A stretch of DNA of 64,000 bases from assembly GCA_002280875.1 (NCBI GenBank), contig NCEV01000022.1, positions 17,534 through 81,533 of the forward strand, given 5' to 3'. The position numbers were made by a program, and so were the translations under genes. Source of the DNA: Caulobacter sp. 32-67-35. Lineage in GTDB: Bacteria; Pseudomonadota; Alphaproteobacteria; Caulobacterales; Caulobacteraceae. Under the pieces are notes generated by a model. It made no database searches and was not told the DNA's origin. It worked only from the letters and a program-made list of their open reading frames with translations. Position 1 is the stretch's first letter, and each line of letters begins with the position of its first letter. This document shows positions 30,121 through 37,409 of this stretch, piece after piece.

Positions 30121-30390
30121 CTAGGCGATCAGGTCTGGATCGTTCCGCTTGAGCCAGGCGGCGGCATAGGAGCATAGCGGGGTGATCCGCATGCCCTCTG
30201 ATCGCGCCACCTGGGCGACCTGCGCCATCAGCCTCGCGGCTGCGCCCTGCCCGCGCAGGGCTGGGTCGGTCTCAACGTGAGGGATCACCAGGCGGTGGCC
30301 GCTACGCTGATAGTCGGCGAAGGCCAGCAGGCCATCAACCTCCAGTTCGTAGCGGCTCAGTTCGGGGTTGTGTCGGAACATGTCAGGCAT
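30121..30390 (-). CDS. Small GNAT (YjdJ-type) acetyltransferase-like protein
   Basis: An 89-residue member of the GNAT_YjdJ family, which consists of minimal acetyl-CoA-binding folds. The core motif is VIPHVETDPALRGQGAAARLMAQVAQVARSEG, followed by ITPLCSYAAAWLKRN, a hallmark of this group. Function is not established in the family. It lies 33 bases downstream of the thiolase on the same strand and may share its transcript. Confidence 0.85.
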   Translation of the reverse strand: MPDMFRHNPELSRYELEVDGLLAFADYQRSGHRLVIPHVETDPALRGQGAAARLMAQVAQVARSEGMRITPLCSYAAAWLKRNDPDLIA

Positions 30391-30423
30391 GGGAGTCTCA
30401 ACGCAGATCGCCGATAGAGGATG

Positions 30424-31614
30424 CTAGGCCAGCTCCACCGCCATGGCCGTGGCCTCGCCGCCGCCGATGCACAGGCTGGCCATGCCCTTTTTCCCACCGC
30501 GCGCCTGCAGGGCCGAGATCAGGGTGCAGAGAATGCGCGCGCCCGACGCGCCGATCGGATGGCCCAGGGCGCAGGCGCCGCCGTTGACGTTCAGCTTGTC
30601 GGGCGAAAAGCCCAGCTCCTGCTGGGCGATCATGGCCACGACGGCGAACGCCTCATTGACCTCCCAGAGGTCAACGTCGGAGACCTCCCACCCAGCCTTC
30701 TTCAGAGCCTTCTTCATGGCCGGCACCGGGGCGGTGGTGAACAGACCGGGCTCGTGGGCGTGGGCGGCGTGGCTGACAACACGGGCGACGATCGGCAGGC
30801 CCAGGCGCCTGGCCACGCTCTCGCGCGTCATCACCAGCGCGGCGGCGCCGTCGCTGATCGAGCTGGAATTGGCCGCGGTGACCCCGCCGTCGCGGCTGAA
30901 GGCGGGCCGTAGCGTCGGGATCTTGGCCGGATCGGCCTTCAGAGGTTGTTCGTCCTGCTCGACGATTTCGGCGCCCTTGCGGGTGATGACGGTGACCGGG
31001 GTGATCTCGGCCTTGAAAGCGCCGCTCTGGATCGCCGCCTTGGCCTTCATCAGGCCCTTGGTCGCGTACTCGTCCATGGCTTCGCGGCTGAACTGATAGG
31101 TCGCGGCCGAGTCCTCGGCGAAGGCGCCCATCAGCTTGCCGGGGGTATAGGCGTCTTCCAGGCCGTCCAGGTACATCGAGTCCCACATCTGGTCGTGGCC
31201 GATGCGGGCCCCGCCCCGGTGCTTGTTCATCAGGTAGGGCGCGCCGGTCATGCTCTCCATGCCGCCGGCCACGATGATTTCGGCGCTGCCGGCCGCCAGG
31301 GCGTCGTGGGCCATGATCGCCGCCTGCATGCCGCTGCCACACATCTTGTTGACCGTGGTGGCCTCAACCGACAGGGGCAGGCCGGCGCCGACTGCCGCCT
31401 GACGCGCGGGCGCCTGGCCAAGGCCGGCGGGGAGCACACAGCCCATGATGATCTGCTCGACCAGATCGCCCGAAACACCCGCACGTTCGATGGCAGCCTT
31501 CACCGCCGCTGCGCCCAGATCGGTCGCCTTGACCCCGCCCAGCGCGCCCTGGAAGCCGCCCATCGGCGTGCGGGCGAACGAGACGATGACGACAGGATCA
31601 GGGGCGGCGGACAT
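30424..31614 (-). CDS. Acetyl-CoA C-acetyltransferase (thiolase)
   Basis: A 396-residue thiolase catalysing reversible condensation of two acetyl-CoA to acetoacetyl-CoA, or thiolytic cleavage in catabolism. Nucleophilic Cys92 lies in VNKMCGSGMQA. His352 in CALGHPIGASGAR and Cys382 in SLCIGGGEA complete the active site. Length and motifs fit AtoB/PhaA-type biosynthetic or degradative thiolases; which one cannot be told without neighbours such as phaB. Start 31614 follows CGGAGA. An HxlR regulator is transcribed divergently. Confidence 0.92.
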   Translation of the reverse strand: MSAAPDPVVIVSFARTPMGGFQGALGGVKATDLGAAAVKAAIERAGVSGDLVEQIIMGCVLPAGLGQAPARQAAVGAGLPLSVEATTVNKMCGSGMQAAIMAHDALAAGSAEIIVAGGMESMTGAPYLMNKHRGGARIGHDQMWDSMYLDGLEDAYTPGKLMGAFAEDSAATYQFSREAMDEYATKGLMKAKAAIQSGAFKAEITPVTVITRKGAEIVEQDEQPLKADPAKIPTLRPAFSRDGGVTAANSSSISDGAAALVMTRESVARRLGLPIVARVVSHAAHAHEPGLFTTAPVPAMKKALKKAGWEVSDVDLWEVNEAFAVVAMIAQQELGFSPDKLNVNGGACALGHPIGASGARILCTLISALQARGGKKGMASLCIGGGEATAMAVELA

Positions 31615-31691
31615 GGACGATCTCCGGATGGAAAGAATTCGGGTGGAATAGGCCCCGCTGCGGTGGCTTTGCGCAAGCAGTTTGCGGAAAG

Positions 31692-31732
31692 GGGAGGCGA
31701 TCGCAATGATGCAGCAGCGGCCATCGCCTCCC
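31692..31732. promoter_or_regulatory. Inverted repeat in the thiolase-HxlR divergent region
   Basis: GGGAGGCGAT (31692-31701) and ATCGCCTCCC (31723-31732) are perfect 10-bp arms 21 bases apart. A direct repeat TTTGCG-N7-TTTGCG lies just upstream (31668-31686). Either could be the binding site of the divergently encoded HxlR protein. Confidence 0.45.
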
Positions 31733-31836
31733 AAGGCGCAACCGAGAGAGTCAGTTGTGATAAAAAACCTAATGCCGTTCATCCTCAAACGCAACGGTCT
31801 CTTGCTTTCCCTATCGGAACGCCTCACCTTCGCTTC

Positions 31837-32334
31837 ATGGGCCGCACCGCCGACTACACGAACGAACGCTGCAGCATTGCCGCCACCCTCGAGGTGGTGG
31901 GTGACCCATGGACCCTTCTGATCCTTCGTGACGCCTTCGCCGGGGTGAAGCGCTTTGAGCAATGGCAGGAACGCCTGGGCGTCGCCCGCAATGTCCTGGC
32001 GTCGCGGCTCAAATCCCTGGTCGCGCACGGCGTGATGGAGGCGCAGCGTTACTCCGAGCGCCCGCCACGCCAGGAATATGTGCTCACGCCCAAGGGACTG
32101 GATCTCAGCCCGTTGCTGTTGACCATGGCCGAATGGGGCGATCAGCACGTCTATGGCATCGGAAAGGGGCCGGTGCATTTCGTGCACAAGACTTGCGGCT
32201 GCGACTTCCATCCGCGCTTGGCCTGCGAGGCTTGCGGCGAGGTGATCGATCGCCGGGACCTGCGCCGCGTGGTTCACGAGACCTCGCAGACGGTCGGCGA
32301 GGCCCTCGAAGCGGTGAAGATCCCTGCCGAATAG
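31837..32334 (+). CDS. HxlR-family winged-helix regulator
   Basis: A 165-residue regulator: the HxlR winged helix spans residues about 8-100 (CSIAATLEVVGDPWTLLILRDAFAGVKRFEQWQERLGVARNVLASRLKSLVAHGVMEA). It has a C-terminal extension with two Cys pairs (KTCGCDFHP, LACEACGEVIDRRD) that could bind a metal or sense redox state. HxlR proteins often respond to electrophiles or redox changes. Divergent from the thiolase gene, its most likely target. Confidence 0.88.
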   Translation: MGRTADYTNERCSIAATLEVVGDPWTLLILRDAFAGVKRFEQWQERLGVARNVLASRLKSLVAHGVMEAQRYSERPPRQEYVLTPKGLDLSPLLLTMAEWGDQHVYGIGKGPVHFVHKTCGCDFHPRLACEACGEVIDRRDLRRVVHETSQTVGEALEAVKIPAE

Positions 32335-32439
32335 GCCATGGGCGCGCAGGTCAATATGCCGCACCTGGCGCCCGAAGCCAGCTTACCGAATATTTAGGGC
32401 TTGCCCCGCACCGTGATCGGAAGCCGAGGGCAGGCATAG

Positions 32440-34476
32440 ATGGCGCTATTGAAGACCGTCGCGGGGATCTTCGCGATCCGCAGGGACCGTCCGGAACTTC
32501 TGATCGCTCAGGCGACGGCGTTCTCGCGCCAGGTGCCGATGATGTATCTGGTCGTCCTGGTCAATGCGATCGCGCTGGCCGTCACCCATTTCCAGTCCGC
32601 ACCGCGTGTCCTGACCCTGGGCGGACCCACGGCCCTTATGCTGGCCTGCGGCTGGCGGATGCTGGGCTGGTGGCGGTTACGTCGGAACGGCATGGACGCC
32701 GGCCGCGCCGCCAGCATGCTGGGCGGGACCTTGGTCGCGGCCAGCGTTCTGTCAATCGCCTTCACCGGCTGGTCGCTCGCGCTCTATCCCTATGGCGACG
32801 CTTATCAGCAGAGCCATGTAGCCTTCTACATGGCCATCACCGTCATCGCCTGCATCTTCTGCCTGATGCACCTGCGGGCGGCGGCGTTGGTCGTCACCCT
32901 GGTCGTGATGGGGTCGATGACCGTGTTCTTCGGACTGAGCGGCAATCCGGTTTTCCAGGCCATCTCGGTCAATCTGGTGGTGGTCGCGGCCGTGATGATC
33001 GTCATCCTGCTGATCCACTACAAGGAATTCGCCGATCTGGTGGAGTCGCGGACCGCCCTGATCGAGAAGGCCCAGCAGGCGCAGTTGCTCTCGGACGAGA
33101 ACAATCGCCTGGCTAATCTGGACAGCCTGACTGGCCTGCCCAACCGCCGCCGCTTCTTCACCGAACTCGAAGCCCATGTCACCCGCGCCCGGCGTCATGA
33201 CCGCACCCTCGTGGTGGGGGTCATCGACCTGGACGGCTTCAAGCCGATCAACGACGCCTTTGGCCACGCCACGGGCGACCGTCTGCTGACCGAGGTTGGC
33301 CGTCGCCTGCAGGCCTTCGGTTCGCCGCCGATGTTTGCGGCCCGGCTCGGCGGCGACGAATTTGGCCTGATCATCGACGCCCCCCTGTCGCCGGCTGCGC
33401 TGCGGATCCTGGGTCGCGATCTGTGCGAGCTACTGCGCGCGCCCTATCGCCTGCCTGGCGTTACCGCCCAGATCGCCGGCTCCATTGGCTTTTGCCCATT
33501 CCCGGCCGGGGGACAGACCAGCGAGCAGCTGTTCGAGCGCGCTGACTACGCCCTCTATCACGCCAAGCAGAACCTGAAGGGTTCGGCGGTGGTGTTCGAT
33601 GAGCGCCATGAGGCCGACATCCGCGAGTTGGGTCGGGTGGAGCAGGCCCTGCGCCGCGCCGATCTGGACGCGGAGATGCACATCCACTTCCAGCCGATCA
33701 TCGACACCGGCGCCAAGCGCACCATCGCGTTTGAGGCCCTGGCGCGCTGGTCCAGTCCGGAACTGGGCGATGTGCCGCCGGCCGTGTTCATCAACGCCGC
33801 CGAGCGTTCGGGCCAGATCACCGAGATCACCCGCGTGCTGGTCGCCAAGGCCCTGCGCGCTGTCAACACCTGGCCCATGGACATGCGGGTCTCGATCAAT
33901 CTGTCGGCCCGTGACATCGCCTCCATGGAGACGGTAGCCCGCATCGTCGACATCGTGCTGGAAAGCCAGGTCGCGCCGCACCGCATCGATTTCGAGATCA
34001 CCGAGACGGCCATCGTCTGCGACTTCGACCAGGCCCGCGCCGCCCTCATGACCTTCCACGCCCTGGGCGTACACACCGCCCTTGACGATTTCGGCACCGG
34101 CCATTCCAGCCTCAGCCACGTGCGCCTGCTGCCGCTGGACAAGCTGAAGATCGACGCCAGCTTCATCTCCGACATCGAGCACCACGCGGCCAGCGAAGAC
34201 ATCGTCAAGACCGTGCTGCAACTGTGTCGCAACCTGCGTATCGACTGCATCGTCGAAGGGGTCGAGACCCAGGATCAGCTCGACAAGGTGGCTTCGCTGG
34301 GCGGGGTCGTCATGCAGGGCTACCACTTCGCCCGCCCGATGCCGGCCGCCAGCGTCGCCGGCTATCTGGCCGAGGAAGCCGCCATCGCCATCGCCCGCAA
34401 TGGCGTCAAGCAGAGCGCCGCCCAGCGCGCCGCGCGCATCTGGTTTGACGAGGATGGGCTGCAGGGGCTGGGGTAG
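32440..34476 (+). CDS. Membrane-bound GGDEF-EAL cyclic-di-GMP enzyme
   Basis: A 678-residue protein. The N-terminal 190 residues contain five to six membrane helices. The GGDEF domain (about 220-390) keeps the catalytic RLGGDEFGL but has no RxxD inhibitory site at the expected distance before it. The EAL domain (about 405-660) keeps the metal and base residues: FEALARW, SINLSARD, FEITET, DDFGTG, LKIDASF, EGVET and MQGYHFARP. Both synthesis and hydrolysis of c-di-GMP are thus possible on sequence. In this lineage c-di-GMP steers the motile-to-sessile switch, but a link to the flagellar genes downstream is inference only. Confidence 0.93.
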   Translation: MALLKTVAGIFAIRRDRPELLIAQATAFSRQVPMMYLVVLVNAIALAVTHFQSAPRVLTLGGPTALMLACGWRMLGWWRLRRNGMDAGRAASMLGGTLVAASVLSIAFTGWSLALYPYGDAYQQSHVAFYMAITVIACIFCLMHLRAAALVVTLVVMGSMTVFFGLSGNPVFQAISVNLVVVAAVMIVILLIHYKEFADLVESRTALIEKAQQAQLLSDENNRLANLDSLTGLPNRRRFFTELEAHVTRARRHDRTLVVGVIDLDGFKPINDAFGHATGDRLLTEVGRRLQAFGSPPMFAARLGGDEFGLIIDAPLSPAALRILGRDLCELLRAPYRLPGVTAQIAGSIGFCPFPAGGQTSEQLFERADYALYHAKQNLKGSAVVFDERHEADIRELGRVEQALRRADLDAEMHIHFQPIIDTGAKRTIAFEALARWSSPELGDVPPAVFINAAERSGQITEITRVLVAKALRAVNTWPMDMRVSINLSARDIASMETVARIVDIVLESQVAPHRIDFEITETAIVCDFDQARAALMTFHALGVHTALDDFGTGHSSLSHVRLLPLDKLKIDASFISDIEHHAASEDIVKTVLQLCRNLRIDCIVEGVETQDQLDKVASLGGVVMQGYHFARPMPAASVAGYLAEEAAIAIARNGVKQSAAQRAARIWFDEDGLQGLG

Positions 34477-34534
34477 GGCGGAGAGGTCCGGCTTCGTCGA
34501 GCTGCATTCTCGCAGGGCAGCCCTTCAGAACGAG

Positions 34535-35032
34535 CTACGCCCTTATGTAGGCAGCGATCAGCGCGCCGATTGGTGTTCCTAGTAGAGCCCAAGTCGCCAA
34601 ATTCGTGAGGGTTCCACGCTCGTCGAGGATAGGCTTGTTCTCTGACAAGCGGTGCTGAAGCTCTTGCGCGTAGTCAACTAACAGGTCTTTCACCGTCTTG
34701 CCTTCGATGATGTCGTCATTGAAATCGCTGGGGTAGTAACCGAGAGAGTGGAAGCCGCGAGATCGAAGCGCCCACATGGCAATGCTTGCTGCGGCGCTAA
34801 ATCCGGTAACTGCTATGACCGACCCTACAAACAACGACGGTTTGGTAATATTTGCTGCACCCAGCGCAACGGCAGCAGCAGCAAGTGCTACAGCCGCATT
34901 TATGATCGCGCCGCCACGTTGATCCTGCGAGTCAGCAAAGGCGATTTGCCCTGCGAGCCGTTTCTCGCCTTGCTCTATTACGATTCTCAGTACAGCTTCA
35001 GGTGCAGCTAAAAGCTCGGCGCGGCTAGTCAA
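34535..35032 (-). CDS. SLATT-like three-helix membrane protein (TTG start)
   Basis: A 165-residue protein: an N-terminal helical region with QGEKRLAGQIAFADSQDQRGGAIINAA, two adjacent membrane helices (about residues 44-62 and 68-90), a cytoplasmic loop with YYPSDFNDDIIEGKTVKDLLVDYAQELQHRLSENKPIL, and a third helix at the C-terminus. The layout and the D-x-R motif before helix 1 resemble SLATT/PycTM-type small membrane proteins, some of which are effectors of nucleotide-signalling defence systems; no nucleotide cyclase is encoded nearby. The region is visibly more AT-rich than its neighbours. Translation starts at TTG 35032 behind GGGAG. Confidence 0.6.
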   Translation of the reverse strand: MTSRAELLAAPEAVLRIVIEQGEKRLAGQIAFADSQDQRGGAIINAAVALAAAAVALGAANITKPSLFVGSVIAVTGFSAAASIAMWALRSRGFHSLGYYPSDFNDDIIEGKTVKDLLVDYAQELQHRLSENKPILDERGTLTNLATWALLGTPIGALIAAYIRA

Positions 35033-35103
35033 CGGCTCTCCCTTTCGGTCAGCACGCCTCTGTCCTGCTGAAAACAGCTTTCAACGAAAGAGGAGGGAGC
35101 GAC

Positions 35104-35229
35104 TTGGCACCTACACCGGGTAACAGACCACCAGATCGGCGATCGCCTGAGACTAACACACCACGCCCGTCGCCTGCACCTCCAAGGCCCGCGCCTGCGC
35201 CACCATCTCGGCCAACGCCGAAGCGATAA
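35104..35229 (+). CDS. Tiny proline-rich protein (TTG start)
   Basis: Forty-one codons opening at TTG 35104, with AGGAGGGAG at 35091-35099 placed at ideal distance. The product (begins MAPTPGNRPPDRRS) is about 40 percent proline, with repeated P-R-P-A-P and P-A-P-P motifs, and ends with TPKR. Such short proline-rich proteins are usually disordered and bind SH3-like or other partners; no family is recognised. It is divergent from the SLATT-like gene, with 71 bases between the two TTG starts, in the same AT-richer islet. It is supported by its ribosome site rather than by homology. Confidence 0.45.
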   Translation: MAPTPGNRPPDRRSPETNTPRPSPAPPRPAPAPPSRPTPKR

Positions 35230-35242
35230 CAAATGGGCTATG

Positions 35243-35274
35243 CTGACGGCGCTGATTGACTGTAGCGCCGTCAG
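35243..35274. terminator. Stem-loop between the proline-rich ORF and mnmA
   Basis: CTGACGGCGCT pairs with AGCGCCGTCAG over 11 bp with a 10-base loop, 14 bases after the small ORF's stop and 6 bases before the mnmA stop on the other strand. It can serve both. The arms nearly match the palindrome at the flhA stop (52187-52204). Confidence 0.6.
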
Positions 35275-35279
35275 TGATC

Positions 35280-36476
35280 CTAAACCGCCAGTTCCGCCCT
35301 CACGGTGCTTGCGATAAACCCGCCCCCTAGCACCCGGTCCGGATCGGCGGGATCGTAGAGCACGCAGGCCTGGCCCGGCGCGACGCCTTCCTCGTGGGTG
35401 TCGAACACCACGCGCAGGTCGCCGTCGACCATGGCCAGGCGGCCCGGCACGGGTTCGCGGGTCGAGCGGACGCGGGCCAGAACCGGCTGGCCTGCTTCGG
35501 CAGCGGCTTCCAGGCTGTCCTGGCCGCCCAGCCAGTTGCCTTCCTTCAGCACCAGCGAGGCGGTGAGCAGGGCCTCGCGCGGACCGACGATCACCTGGCG
35601 CTTGTCGGCGTCGATGCGGACCACGAACAGCGGGTCGCCGACGGCGATATTCAGGCCCCGGCGCTGGCCGATGGTGTAGCGGGTGACGCCCTCGTGTCGG
35701 CCCAGCACCCGGCCGTCCATGTGCACGATGTCGCCCGGGATCGCGCCGTGCGGCCGAATGCGGTCGATCACCGTGGTGTACTTGCCCTCGGGGACGAAGC
35801 AGATGTCCTGGCTGTCGGGCTTGTCGGCGATGGCCAGGCCCAGTTCGGTGGCGACGCGACGCACCTCGCTCTTGGGCATGTCGCCCAGCGGAAAGCGCAG
35901 GAAGTCCAGCTGGTCGCGCGTGGTGGCGAACAGGAAATAGCTCTGGTCCTTGCTGGGATCGCCCGCCCGGCGCAGCTGCGGCCGGTTTCCGGACATGCCG
36001 CGCTGCACGTAATGCCCCGTCGCCATCGCCTCGGCGCCCAGGTCGCGGGCCACGTCCAGCAGGTCGCGGAACTTGACGGTCTGGTTGCAGCGCACGCACG
36101 GGATGGGCGTCTCGCCGCGCAGATAGGCGTCGGCGAACTCCTCGATCACCTGTTCCTTGAACCGGCTTTCGTAGTCGAGCACGTAGTGCGGGATGCCGAT
36201 GCGCTCGGCGGCCATGCGGGCGTCCAGGATGTCCTGGCCGGCGCAGCAGGCGCCCTTCTTGGCGATCGCCGCGCCGTGGTCATAGAGCTGAAGGGTCACG
36301 CCCACCACGTCATAGCCGGCGCGAGCCAGCAGGGCGGCGGTGACGGTGGAGTCCACGCCGCCGGACATGGCCACGACCACCCGCGCGCCGGCGGGCAGGC
36401 CCACGGCGTCGCGGGCCATCTCGACCGCGCGGTCAGAAAGGGCATGATCCAGAATGTCGGCGTCCATCGCGGCCAT
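35280..36476 (-). CDS. mnmA: MnmA, tRNA-specific 2-thiouridylase
   Basis: MnmA adds sulfur at C2 of wobble U34 in tRNA-Lys, -Glu and -Gln, with ATP. The 398-residue protein has the PP-loop SGGVDS (residues 38-43), the catalytic nucleophile Cys127 in TPIPCVRCN, and the persulfide-bearing Cys226 in [11 protein letters not shown]. It also has the TIGQRRGL motif of the central domain and a C-terminal beta-barrel. Intact. The first ATG (36476) or the fourth codon (36467) may be used. Confidence 0.96.
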   Translation of the reverse strand: MAAMDADILDHALSDRAVEMARDAVGLPAGARVVVAMSGGVDSTVTAALLARAGYDVVGVTLQLYDHGAAIAKKGACCAGQDILDARMAAERIGIPHYVLDYESRFKEQVIEEFADAYLRGETPIPCVRCNQTVKFRDLLDVARDLGAEAMATGHYVQRGMSGNRPQLRRAGDPSKDQSYFLFATTRDQLDFLRFPLGDMPKSEVRRVATELGLAIADKPDSQDICFVPEGKYTTVIDRIRPHGAIPGDIVHMDGRVLGRHEGVTRYTIGQRRGLNIAVGDPLFVVRIDADKRQVIVGPREALLTASLVLKEGNWLGGQDSLEAAAEAGQPVLARVRSTREPVPGRLAMVDGDLRVVFDTHEEGVAPGQACVLYDPADPDRVLGGGFIASTVRAELAV

Positions 36477-36510
36477 ATAGCGACTTAAGGGCCGCTTTGC
36501 GAGGTTTGGC

Positions 36511-37400
36511 CTATTTCAGCACGTTCAGCAGCGACGAGCTCTGCAGGCTGGCGAACACCTGGGCCGAGGCCTGGACCGCCAGCTGGGCGGCCTCCAGGCG
36601 TGTGACCGCTTCGGCCATGTCGACATCGACGATCCCGCCGACCATACCGGTCAGGGTGTCGGCCTGATCCTGAAGCTCGACACCGGCGTTCTCGAAGCGC
36701 TTTTGCACGAGACCGTTTTTGCCCTGCGAATTGACCGCGTCGCTGTAGGCGGCGCTGAACGTCGCTCTCATGCCATTGAGGAACTGGGTCTGGTTTTCGG
36801 TCAGCTTGCCGGTGAACGGGCCGTTGGCCTCGACATAGCTCTGGATCTGCTTGAAGGCCTCGAAAATGTCGGTCCCCAGGTCGTCGGCCAGCAGGCCGGT
36901 CTGGACGGTGGTCTGCTCGTCGATCCGGTTGGTGGCGATGTACTGGTCGTTGTGGAACAGGTCCGAGGTCTGGGCCGCGATGGTCAGGTCGGCCATGGTG
37001 GTGGCCGAGGTTATCGACCATTGGACTTGGTGTTCAGGCCCTGGACCGTATTGGTGAACGCCGCTTCCAGCTGCTGCATCAGGGTGGCGGCGTTGCCGGC
37101 GGCGATGGCGTTTTCAATGGCGCCTTTGGCGCTGCCCACCGCGTCGGCCATCTGGTTGACGCCGGTCTCCTGCATGTCCAGACGATTGGAGACCAGCTTG
37201 GTCTGGTCGATCAGACCATTGATCTTGGCCTGGGCGCTCCGCATGGCGGTGAGAACCTCGGCGTTCTTGGCGTAGCCTTTCAGATCGTTGGCGATCTTCT
37301 GGCTGGCGACCTGCTCGCCCAGCACATTCTGACGCAACTGAGCGCGCATCAGGTTGCTGGTCATGACGCTGTAGTTGGAACCGGTGGAAACGCGGGTCAT
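36511..37400 (-). pseudogene. flgL: flgL (hook-filament junction protein) interrupted by a frame-breaking deletion
   Basis: Two minus-strand frames together make one FlgL/HAP3. The first (37400-37011) encodes MTRVSTGSNYSVMTSNL... through GLNTKSNGR and stops. The second, in another frame (36996-36511), continues TSATTMADLTIAAQ... to the flagellin-like C-terminus ([27 protein letters not shown]). FlgL proteins have a Y-[LIV]-F-[AGS]-G-G segment and about a dozen residues at exactly this point, and these are absent, so tens of bases are missing, not a single base. The missing number must be 1 modulo 3. FlgL connects the hook to the filament; if the lesion is real the cell should make hooks without filaments. 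The gene follows flgK by 9 bases. Confidence 0.88.
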
Positions 37401-37409
37401 CAGTCAGCC

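Noticed and set aside
34535-35280. A complete CBASS or Pycsar defence system around the SLATT-like protein
   Set aside because: No cyclase, nucleotide-binding sensor or accessory enzyme is encoded next to it; neighbours are GGDEF-EAL and mnmA.
35029-36099. Long alternative frame over mnmA
   Set aside because: MnmA in the neighbouring frame has all catalytic motifs; the alternative is Arg/Pro-rich noise.
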